A DNA stretch of 64,000 nt from Pyropia yezoensis (Eukaryota; Rhodophyta; Bangiophyceae; Bangiales; Bangiaceae): positions 434,001 to 498,000 of the forward strand of contig CM020620.1 in NCBI GenBank assembly GCA_009829735.1, in the 5' to 3' direction. Below the pieces are notes generated by a model. That model did no database searches, had not been told where the DNA came from, and saw only the letters and a list, made by a program, of their open reading frames with translations. Positions 29,081 to 39,032 of this stretch are shown here, piece after piece. Position 1 is the first letter of the stretch. Each line of letters starts with the position of its first letter. A program made the translations under genes and the position numbers.

Positions 29081-31242
29081 GCCCGTCACGCTGACGGCGG
29101 TCCCCCCCCGGCGGTCCCCCCCCACGGCCGCCCAGCGGCGGGTGGTGGCCGCCGCCCGCTCCGCGTGGGCGGCCTACGCCGCCGCCGCGTGGGGCGCCGA
29201 CGAGCTCCTTCCCGCCGCCCCCGCCCCCGCCGCCCCCGCCGCCGCCGCCAACGGGTCCTCCCCCGCGGGGCCGGCGACGGGCGCCGCCCGGGACTATTGG
29301 CACCTGGGCCTGACCATCCTCGACGCCGCCGACACGCTCTACCTGCTGGGCATGGCCGACGAGTACGCCGCCGCGCGGGCGTGGGCGGCCGGCCCCGCGT
29401 TGGCGTACTTCCGCCCCGACGCGATCGTGAGCGTCTTTGAGACGACCATCCGCGCGCTGGGGGGCCTCCTCGGCGCCTACACCGTCAGCGCGGATGACCT
29501 ATGGCTGGAGCGGGCGGTGCAGCTGGCAGACCGCCTGCTGCCGGCGTTTGACACGCCGTCGGGGGTGCCGGCGCCGGTGGTCCGCCTTGTGTCCGGGACC
29601 CGGCGGGGGGGCGCCGACGGCGGTGGGACGGTGGCGGCCGAGGCGCTAGGCCTGGGCCTCGAGTTCCGCGCCCTCACCTACCTGACCGGCGACGGCCGGT
29701 ACGCGGCGGCGGCGGGGCGGGCGACCGCGGCGGTGGCGGGGGGGGGGGGTGGCCGGCAGACGGGCTGCTGCCGCCGGGGGTGCGGGTGGCAGACGGCTCC
29801 CTGGGGGGGGGCACCCTGTCGGTGGGGGGGGGGGTGGACTCTGCGTACGAGTGCCTTGCCAAGGAGTGCCTACTGCTGGGGGGGGGGGGGGGGGGGGGGT
29901 GGCGGCCATCCGGGAGCAGCAGGGGGAGGGGGGGGGGGTGGCCGCCGCCATTGCCGCCGCCATCCGCCGTCACCCGCGGTCCGTGGCCGTCGCTGCCGCC
30001 GACGGCCGCAATGACGGCGGCCGGCGCGACGGGACGGCCTCCGGCATGGCACGGGCGGCGGCGGGGGCCGCCCGCACGCCGTCCCCGCCGCCGCTGCCGC
30101 CGCCGCAGCCGCTGTCGCGGGAGCCCCCGTCGGCAGCCGACGTGCGGGCCGACGCCGCGCTGGCCGGCCGCCTCTTCCTCCGCTCCGCCGCGGCCATTGC
30201 GGACCGGCTGGTCACCACCACCCCCGGCGGGTGGGTGCTCCTCAGCACCGCCCGCGCCGACGCGCCGCTGCCAGTCCCCCTGCCAGCGTCGATGGAGCAC
30301 CTGGCGTGCTACTGGCCGGCGGTGCTGGGCGTTGCGGCCGCCGCGGGGCTGGACGACCCGACGCTTGCCGAGGCGTCGCCACCGCCGCCGCCACCGCAGG
30401 CGGTGCCGGCGGCACAGCCGCTGCCGTCACCGTCGGCTGGCACCGACGGCGGTGAGGCGGCGGCGGCAGCGGCGACAGCAGCAGCAGCGACAGCGGCGGC
30501 GGCAGCAGCAGCACAAGAAGCGGCAGCGGCGCAAGTGGTGGTGGCGGCGGCGGCACGCCGTGCACGGCGGGCGGGCCCCGGTGGGCGGGGCGGTACATGG
30601 GCCTACCGCCCGCTGGCGGCGGCGCTGACGGCAACGTGTGTGGGGATGGGCGCGGAGCAGCCGACGGGCCTCGCGCCCGACGCGGTGGTGGTGGTGGCGG
30701 CGGCAGCCGGCGGTGGCGGCGGCGGTGGCGGCGGCGGTGGCGGCGGTCGCGGAGGTAGCCACGGCGGGGAGCGGCTGGTGCCGCGGCCGGGGGAGCGGTC
30801 CAACCTTCTCCGCCCAGAGGTTGCCGAGGCTCTCTTTGTCGCCCACCGCACCGCCACCGCCGCCGCCGCGGGGAGGCACGACGGCGGGGGGGCGGCGGCG
30901 GCGACGACGGCGGCGGCGGCGGCGGCGGCGGCGATGACGGCTGCCGCTGCAGGCGACGCCCTCCTCGCTGCCCACACGGCCGTGTCGCGGGTGGCGGGTA
31001 CGGGCGGGTATGGGGTGGTGGAAGACGTTGGGGTCCCCCCCGCGGGGGCGGTCCTGTCCCCCGATGGCCCCATGCACACCTACTTTCTGGCCGAAACGAT
31101 AAAGTACCTGTACCTGCTGGGGGAGGCGCCAGCGGGGGCGGGCGGGGAGGGTGACGGGGTGCTGCTGCCGCTGGACCGGTACGTGTTCACCACCGAGGCG
31201 CACCCGCTGCCTGTGTTTGAGATGGACGGCTGGGGAGAGTGA
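28607..31242 (+). CDS. GH47 alpha-1,2-mannosidase, copy 1 (frame-disrupted)
   Basis: This is a class I alpha-mannosidase (glycosyl hydrolase family 47), which trims alpha-1,2-mannose from N-glycans in the ER/Golgi. An N-terminal hydrophobic stretch (AVIAAAVAAVAVSAAAAA) suggests a type II membrane anchor. Family text in order: LTILDAADTLYLLGM, SVFETTIRALGGLLGAY, LGLEFRALTYLTGDGRYA, DSAYECLAKECLLL, MEHLACYWPAVL, NLLRPEVAEALFVAH, YFLAETIKYLYLL, and the C-terminal VFTTEAHPLPVFE, whose Thr binds the catalytic Ca2+ in this family. Reading switches frame at C-runs near 28950-29010, a 12-G run at 29738-29749 and a 22-G run at 29878-29899. All conserved blocks survive, so run-length error or a recent pseudogene are both possible. 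The start at 28607 is tentative. Confidence 0.8.
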
Positions 31243-32151
31243 GGGGGGGAGAAGTATGGGGGAGGGGGCGGGGGGGGGGTGGGGGGGATGATGGGGTAGG
31301 GGAAGATGGGGACAGACGGGCGCGGGGTGGGGTGGGGGAGAGGGGTGGCCGGCCCGCCCGCCGTCTTGAGCGGCCTACGAGTGACGAGCCAGTGGTGGTG
31401 GTCTGGGGTGTGGCTATCCCGCGGCCGGCGTGGTAGCCGCTGCTGTCGGCGACGGGCGGGATCCCTCCCGCTGGGCTCTTATCCCGTAAGGACACACGGG
31501 GTAAGCAGGGAGAACGACGACCTCATCCGAGAATCTTGACAGCGTGTCCGTGGCTACGCCTTGTCAAAGCCGTACTTGTCAGTCCACAATCAGGATGGAC
31601 GATGCCTTTCTTACTTCATGCTTCACTGTACAGCTCACTCGTGCGGCCCTCGGGAGCTGCGCACCTTGCATGCTCACCAAAGGCGCAGACCGTCCGTCCC
31701 GGTCCTTCCCAGTCCATCTCGGTGTGGTCTACCTAAAAGAAAAACCGCGCCCTCTGGCGCCAGACTCTTCCACGCGTGCCCGCCCGCCGCGAAGCTGAAC
31801 CTCCGCAGTGACTGGGTAGCCTACACGCCGCCCCCGCTGTGCAGCCCACTGGGTGTGGCGCCGTGTGCGTCGCGACGAAGGGCACCAACCACTCACGTCG
31901 CGGCGGCCTCGGCCCCGCACGCGCCACTGTGGGGGGAGCGGGCGCCCGCCCGTGCCCGCTTGCCACTCCCGCGTCTGCTAACTCCCGTCGTGGTGGTCAC
32001 CCCCGCCCCTGCAGTGGCTACCCCGCTTCTGGGCGCGGTTGGTGCCTCTTTCTCCACTTTCCAATTGCCCCTCCGCCCCTCCCCCGCTCCCCTCGCCTGC
32101 CCCTCTCACTGCAGCCCGCTCCTTACCTCGCAGTGCGTATTGGGGCTCATA

Positions 32152-33930
32152 ATGGCCGCTGGGCGCGGAGGCCGCGGCGCCGCGTCCGTGGCGGCGACTG
32201 CGCGCGCCGGCCTCCCCCCCGCCCTCCCCACCGATGCTGATGAGGACGCCGACGAGGCTGACTCGCCGGGCCCGCCCGTCTCGTCCGACATGTTTGACAT
32301 GGACGACCTGGACGAGGACGAAGCGGCGGTCATCTGCGAGCTGCGCGACGCCGAAGCCGCGTGGGAGGTGGCGGAGAAGGCGCAGCGGCTGGCAAAGGCG
32401 GAACGGATCAAGGCTGACGCGGCGCTGGTGGCTGCGCGGGCGGCCATGGCTGCAGCGATAGCGGCGGAGAGCGGGCGTGGGGGTCGGGGGGAGGTCCTGG
32501 ATCCCCACCTGGGGGGGAAGCCGTGGGTGGGGGGGGAGGGGGCTGAGGAAGAGGGGCTTGGCGAGGGGAAGGGCGAGGGTGTCCACGCCGCGCTCGGAGA
32601 GGGGCCCGGGTCGAAGAAGAAGCGCAAGGAGCCGTCAGCTGGTGATGGTGGCGGCGGTCCGCGTGCCCGCAACTCCCACGAAGGCGGCGTGGATGAAGGC
32701 GCGACGAATGGCGGCGCCGGGCGGTGGGACCGCAAAATGGTTACCGGCCGCTCGCAGCGGGGCAAGCGTACCAAGCATGTGTCTGAGGCGGCAGAGTCTG
32801 AGGACAGCAGCAGCTCAGACGGGGGTGTCTACGGCAAGCGTGCCGAGCGCCGTCGCCGCCCCAGGCGACGCGTTGTGGACCTGGGCGACGACTCCTCTGG
32901 GGACGACCTCTCCACCGACGCAGAGCAGAGTGCTCTTGACAGTGACGCCGAGCATGACAGCCATCGGGGCGAGGGGATGGCGTTCGACTCGGAGAGCGGC
33001 TCCGCGACAGACGATGATGCTGACGCCGACGCGGCAGGTGATGTGGTCGCGCCGGCAACCAATGCCGACTGCCACCCATCGGTCGCGTCAGCGCATGACG
33101 GCGCGACCGATGCCGAGGCCGACCACACGGCTGACAGCTCTGACGAAGCCGCCCACCAGGCCTCGAGTAGCTCCGACGAGATGGAAAACAGAACGGCTGC
33201 CACCCCTTCCACTTCCGAAGACAGCTCGGCCGCAGCGGCCTCGACCGGCATCTACCGCCAGCAGAAGGACCAGTTTGTGCAGGTGGTGGAGGGGCGTGGC
33301 TCGCCACGCGCGAACGGTGGCGGGGCAGAGTCGGCGGCGGCCCTTTTTGACAAGCGCGGAGACGTGACACGCAAGGGGCCGGCTGCGTCACCTCCACCCT
33401 CACCCCCTCGCAAGGGAAAGGTCGCGGCAGCAGCGGCAACAGAGGAGGCAGCGGCAGTCCCCGACCTTATGTCGTCTGGGCGTCGCGCACGCGCTGCACG
33501 GCGAGCGGCAGCGGTCGCCGCGTCGTCCGCGGTCGCGGCGGTCGCGGCGTGCGACGCGGCCACCCCCTCCACACCAAACACCGGTTCGGGGTCCAAGCCT
33601 CCCAAGCGGACCCTCGAAGACATTGCTGCCGCTATTGCCGACGAGGAGGATGAGCCGCTGATGGAGCCGACCTCCCCGCTCTCCCTCCTCGAGGCAACAA
33701 AGTACGTGCTTCGGCGGGAGGGCCGGCCCATGTCTATCAAGGATGTGGTGGAGACGGCGCTATCCGAGGGCATCTGGAAGAGCAACTGCAAGACGCCCAA
33801 GAGCTCCCTGGCCAGCCTGCTGTCGATTCAACGCACCAAGGTGCGGACGGGGCAGATTGCGTGCACGTTTTTTACGCAGACCAAGCGGTCGGGGGACAAC
33901 TTGGTATACGACCCCAAGGGGCGAGGATGA
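32152..33930 (+). CDS. HARE-HTH domain nuclear protein
   Basis: The product is about 592 residues from ATG 32152. The N-terminus has an acidic stretch and an Ala-rich coiled-coil-like helix (WEVAEKAQRLAKAERIKADA). The middle is disordered, alternating acidic Ser/Asp-rich runs with basic clusters (KKKRKEP, RRRRPRRR) that fit a nuclear protein. The last ~85 residues read SLLEATKYVLRREGRPMSIK, then WKSNCKTPKSSLASLLSIQ, the pattern of the HARE-HTH (HB1/ASXL/restriction endonuclease) winged-helix domain known from chromatin and transcription proteins. A DNA- or chromatin-linked role is inferred from that domain. It lies between the two GH47 copies, in the same direction. Confidence 0.75.
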   Translation: MAAGRGGRGAASVAATARAGLPPALPTDADEDADEADSPGPPVSSDMFDMDDLDEDEAAVICELRDAEAAWEVAEKAQRLAKAERIKADAALVAARAAMAAAIAAESGRGGRGEVLDPHLGGKPWVGGEGAEEEGLGEGKGEGVHAALGEGPGSKKKRKEPSAGDGGGGPRARNSHEGGVDEGATNGGAGRWDRKMVTGRSQRGKRTKHVSEAAESEDSSSSDGGVYGKRAERRRRPRRRVVDLGDDSSGDDLSTDAEQSALDSDAEHDSHRGEGMAFDSESGSATDDDADADAAGDVVAPATNADCHPSVASAHDGATDAEADHTADSSDEAAHQASSSSDEMENRTAATPSTSEDSSAAAASTGIYRQQKDQFVQVVEGRGSPRANGGGAESAAALFDKRGDVTRKGPAASPPPSPPRKGKVAAAAATEEAAAVPDLMSSGRRARAARRAAAVAASSAVAAVAACDAATPSTPNTGSGSKPPKRTLEDIAAAIADEEDEPLMEPTSPLSLLEATKYVLRREGRPMSIKDVVETALSEGIWKSNCKTPKSSLASLLSIQRTKVRTGQIACTFFTQTKRSGDNLVYDPKGRG

Positions 33931-34905
33931 AGGAGGGCGGGGGGAGTGTGGAGGGGAAGGATGCGCAGGAGATAGCCCTTCCTTTCATGGAGTGGCAGCC
34001 TCCACCTCCCCTCGGCGCGTGTACATATTTTTGGCGGCAGAGACGCGGGGTTGGGTGCGACGACGTGCTGTTCCTTCCTACTGCGGTCGTCGGTCCTCCC
34101 CACGGCCCCAGCGGCCCCCTCCCTCCCCCCGCCCCATCCCCACGACCTTCACACTTCCCCGCAGCGCCCACACCACTGGATGTGGGGTCGAGGAAGAACG
34201 GTTGACGATGAGCAACCAGGCGACTCGATAATGTAGCCCCGCGCCAGGGCTGACGAGGCCCATCAAGTAGCCTCCATGAGATACTTCAACTCAACAACAG
34301 AAGTAAATGCCCCGACGTGTGTCAGTCGTGCACCCCGCACCTCCACGCAAACAACAAAAAGAGCGGGGCGCGCAGCCAACCAAAAAGGGCGCCCCCAAGG
34401 GGCCCAGCAGCTGTGGCTGTGGGGCCCTTACCGCCATCGCCACTGGCAATGCAACGGTGGGGCGGCGGCGGGGGGGGGGGTCCCCACCGTCAGCGATCGG
34501 CCGTCTCGAGCCCGCTGTGCGCATGTGCCGCCGCCTGGCAGAGCGGGGAGTTCGCCAGCCGACTTCCCTCCCCCCCCCCCGGAGCGCCCTCCGCCGCCAG
34601 CTGTCCATGGCAGGCGCTAGCGTGGGCCATGCTCACCCGCCTCCCCCCGCCGACTCCCGCTGTCTTCCAGGGCGGGCGACCGGGGGACTGCACTTCTTAC
34701 TACGTGGAGGTGGTAACGCTGCCAGTCAACCATAACGGCCACCTCCATGCACCCCCCCCCTTCCCCTCGCCCAACTCTCCCAACGGACTCCGTTTCCAAG
34801 AGACCAACCACGCTCCACCTCCCCATCTTCCAAGCCCCCCCCACCCCCCCCCCCCCGCCCCCACCTCAACCTCTTCCTCCCCGCCCCTTGGCCCCCTCGG
34901 CAGTC

Positions 34906-37352
34906 ATGATGGGTCTATCGCCCCGTAGCGGCCGCCGTCTGCGCGCGGCGCTGGCACACCTTCTCACCGGCGGCGCTGGCACGGCCGGTAGCGTCGGCAG
35001 CAGCCGTCGTGGCGGCGGCGGCAGCGCCACCGGCAGACGGCCGGGGGGGGCGCTGCCGTCGCCCGCCGCCGCCGCTGCACGGCTGGTGGCGGCGGTGGCA
35101 GTGGCCGCCGCTGTCGCCACCGCCGCGACCGTAGGGCTACTGACGGCGGCTGCGGGGGGCGGGAGGGGCGGCCGCGGTGGCGGCGGTGGTGGCCGCCTCC
35201 TGGGCAGCAGCCCCCGCGTGGCGGCTGACGCCCAACAGGGGGCGGCGCCCGCGGCGTTGACGGGGCTGGTCGGCGGCGCCGACGCCCCCCCCCCGCCCCC
35301 CTCCCATCTGTCCTCCCACGTGCGACGGCCCGTGACGCTGCGGCCGGTGCCCCCCCGGCGGTCCCCCCCCACGGCACTACAGGAACGGGTGGTGGCGGCC
35401 ACCCGCTCCGCGTGGGCGGCCTATGCCGCCGCCGCGTGGGGCGCCGACGAGCTCCTCCCCGTCACGTCCACTGCCCGCGACTATTGGCACCTGGGCCTGA
35501 CCATCCTCGACGCCGCCGACACGCTCTACCTCCTCGGCCTGGACGATGAGTACGCCGCCGCACGGGCGTGGGTGGCCGGCCCCGCGTTGGCGGACTTCTG
35601 CCTCGACGCGAACGTGAGCGTCTTTGAGACGACCATCCGCGCGCTGGGCGGGCTCCTCGGCGCCTACACCGTCAGCGCGGATGCTCTGTGGCTGGAGCGG
35701 GCGGTGCAGCTGGGTGACCGCCTCCTCCCTGCCTTTGACACGCCGTCTGGGATCCCCCACAGCAACCTCAACCTGGCGTCGGGGGACCAGACGCACGGCA
35801 CCCACCCGGCCGAGGCGCTGAGCCTGGGCCTGGAATTCCGGACCTTGACCTACCTGACCGGCGACGGCCGCTACGCGGCGGCGGTGGGGCGGCTGGCCGC
35901 CGCGGTGGAGGGGGGGTGGCCGGGGGACGGGCTACTGGGGAATACTCTGGATGTGGAGACGGGGGAGTTTGGGGGGGAGCTGTACACGGCGGGGAACCGG
36001 GTGGATTCGGCGTACGAGTACCTTGCCAAGCAGTGTATTTTGATGGGGGGGGGGGGGGCAGGGTGCGTGGAAGCCATCCGGAAGGAAGGTTTGGGCAGAG
36101 ATGGAGGCGACCTGATGGCGGTGGCGGTGCGGTGGGGTCGCGAGGAAACAGGCGCACCTGCGGCGGCGTCGGCGGCGGCGGCGGCAGTGGCGGCAGAGAG
36201 GTCTTCCGTAGGGATGACGGGCGGGACGGTGGCGGCGGAGGCGTCATCCGCAACTCTGGGCGGCGCCCTCACCCCACCCATTGTCCCCCCCACCGCAGCA
36301 CAGGTGCGGTCCGGTGCGGCGCACTATGGCCGCCTCTTTCTCCGCTCCGCAGAGGCCATCAACGCCCGGCTGGTGACCACCTCCCCCGGCGGGCGGGTGC
36401 TGCTGGGGGAAGTCCGCCGGTACTCGGGCGCCCGCGTCTACGCGGGGATGGACCACCTGGCGTGCTATTGGCCGGGGGTGCTGGCGCTGGCCGCCTGGTC
36501 GGGGCTGGACGACCCAACACTGCGGTCACCGCCGCTCGCTGCCGCCGCCGCTGCTGATGCCGCCAATGAAGATGGAGGGGACGCCGCCAGCTGGGAGCTC
36601 CCCAGCGGTACAACACGGGTAGTGGCGGCGGAGGCCGCCGCCGCCGTGACTGACGCCGTCGTCCGCGGGCGGCGTTGGGGATGGGCGCACCTGGCGGGCG
36701 CCCTCACCGACACGTGTGCGGCCATGTCGTCGTCGACGCGGACGGGCCTGGCGCCCGAGGGGGTTTTCCTTGACGTGGACGGCGACAGCGGGCGGGAGCG
36801 GCTGCGGCCCCGCCCGGGCGGTGCGTTCAACCTCCTCCGCCCCGAGGCCGCCGAGGCGCTCTTCCTCCTCCACCGCACCACCACCACGGCCAACACCTCG
36901 GTGGGCGGCGGCTGGGTTGGTGGCGACGGCGGCCCGCAGGCAGCCGCCCCAGCGGCGGCGGCGGCGGCGGCAGCAGCAGTGGCATCAGGCACCCAGATTT
37001 TGGACGCCTTTGACGCCGTCTCGCGCCTGCCTGCCACGGGGGCCTACGCGTCGGTGGTGGACGTGACGGCGGACCCGGCGGCGGCGGCGGGGTCGCTCTC
37101 GGGGGTGCGCCACTTTTCGGCGATGGAGTCCTTCTTCCTGGCAGAGACCCTCAAGTACCTCTACCTGCTGTTTGAGGCACCCGGGGGCGGGGAGGGGGGG
37201 GGGGGGGTGGGGGTGTGACCAACGGTGGTGGGGACGCGAAAACCGACGGGGTGCTCCTGCCGCTTGACCGGTACGTTTTCAACACAGAGGCGCACCCGCT
37301 GCCCGTCTTTGAGATGGACACCTGGGGGGAGGAGGACGAGCGCAGGAGATGA
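34906..37352 (+). CDS. GH47 alpha-1,2-mannosidase, copy 2
   Basis: This is a near-intact class I alpha-mannosidase of about 815 residues from ATG 34906. After a short basic head, a hydrophobic run (RLVAAVAVAAAVATAATVGL) predicts a type II anchor for the ER/Golgi lumen. Blocks include LTILDAADTLYLLGLDDEYA, SVFETTIRALGGLLGAYTVS, LGLEFRTLTYLTGDGRYA, RVDSAYEYLAKQCIL, MDHLACYWPGVLALA, FNLLRPEAAEALFLLH and SFFLAETLKYLYLLFE. The uninterrupted ORF stops at 37218, but shifting one base within the 14-G run at 37194-37207 restores LLPLDRYVFNTEAHPLPVFE and a stop at 37352, so the true C-terminus is very likely there. Copy 1 is most similar in the catalytic half; the N-terminal linkers differ. Confidence 0.85.
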
Positions 37353-39032
37353 GGGCGAACGCGTGGGGTGGATTTCCATGGTGGGGGGTGACTGCGAGTG
37401 TCGGGGGGTCGACTGGGGGGGACCGGAGCTGCCCTCTGTGGCGACTATCACAGGGGGTAAGGCCACTGGTGGCGGGGGCGGGCGTGGGGGGGGGGGGGCG
37501 AGGACCTCGTCGACCCCAGGGCGGCGGGGGGATAGTGCCTGGCCGGGTGGCCCCGAGGGAGGAGGGGAGGAGTGTGCCGCGAGTTGGGCGGCGGCGGCGG
37601 CGGCGTCGCAGTGTTGGCCCTGGCGCCTTGCGGCCTGCCCCCGCCGTGGGGATTGTAGCAGGGTCACCGCGGCTGCACCGCTGTGCACCTCCCCCAACCC
37701 CCCCTCCCCCCGCGCTGGGGTGGGGCGGCCGCCGCCACCAGCCGCGCACAGGGGAAAGGTGCTGCGCGTGGACAGGCCGCCTCCCTCCCCCACAGTCCCG
37801 TCGCGTCTGCGACGGCGCCGGCGCCCGCGATGGGCTGGTGGGCTGGCGGGGAAGCGTGGGCGGCGAGGCGCGGCCGCATCCATTCGTCAGTAACGACGAA
37901 TCGTCACTCCACGAGGGCGGGGGAGGCGTGGTCCTGCCGGACCCTCGGCCGCGGTCGCCCCGCAGCTGCGTCATTTCGCTCTTGCGGGGCCGACCGTCCC
38001 TCGCCTAGCCAGCCAGCGTGGCTCCCCCTCCCCGTCCGCTTGCATCGCCGTCGGCTCATTCCGCGGCACGCCTCGCCAGCGCACGCGCACGTCTCTGGCA
38101 GTCCACGGAGCGGGTTGCAACCTTTAGGACTGGGGGCGTGTTTCGGTTGGCTGCGCCTCTGGGCGGACGTTTGCTTCCACGGCCGTACGGGGTGGCTCAC
38201 GATGGAAGCCTGCCTCCCCCCGCCTCGACCGGTGCTCCTGCATTGTAGTTTATGTACGCCCTGTACAGTCTACCCCATGGACTATTGTACTGGTACTACG
38301 GCGAGAGCAACGTTTTGTATTGTATTTGTGTTTCGAAATGGAGTCCCGTGCAGCATAGGATCCACTGCCCGGAGATCCCGCCGGCCAACGGGCGGACGCT
38401 TTGCACGGTAGAGCAGGCGTGACGATGCAAAGATCCTATGGGCCATCGCAGGATCTCGAGGGAGGGGGGAGGATGCCAAGGGGGGACGTTATGGCCCCGG
38501 CTGGGATGGGGGACTTGCGCGCGGCCACCGCTTCTTCGCCTCCTTTCCATGGAACTGGATCCAGTTGAGAAGACGGGAGGAAGGAGGGGACGCGGAGGCG
38601 GGGGCGGAGGGGGCGTTGGGGAGGTAGGTGGCAGATACGCCACTGGAACATGCAACCCCGGGGCACGTGGCCGCCGGGCTGGGGCGCGTGCAAACCGGGG
38701 AGGCCTCGCTCGAGCGGCGCGGGAGGTGCGTACATACATGTAGGGGGGAGGGGGGGGTGGAAGGATGCATGCCACACCTGCCGTACAGCCTCCCCCCCCC
38801 GGCATTGCCCGCTCGCTTTGACGTGCCAGGGACGCATCCACCCCGCCTCCCGTCGGTGGCACCAATACCCCCTCCCCCACCTCTGCCCCCTCTCCCCTTA
38901 CCCCCTGCCATTGGCCGTCTCCCCGTCACCCCCCTCTCTCCCCTCTCCCGCTCTTCCGGCCTCTTCACCTTGCGCTCTTCTCGCCTTCTCCCCTTGCTGC
39001 CGCCGCCCCTCTCCCCCACCTCCCCCGTCGCC
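37353..39032. other. Spacer between GH47 copy 2 and the LEA-like gene
   Basis: The left part is G/C-rich, with frames open on both strands and no conserved motif. An AT-richer island at 38.24-38.36 kb carries GTAC-rich words. The final ~200 bp before the next ATG is pyrimidine-rich (CTCCCC repeats), as often seen just upstream of start codons here. Confidence 0.45.
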
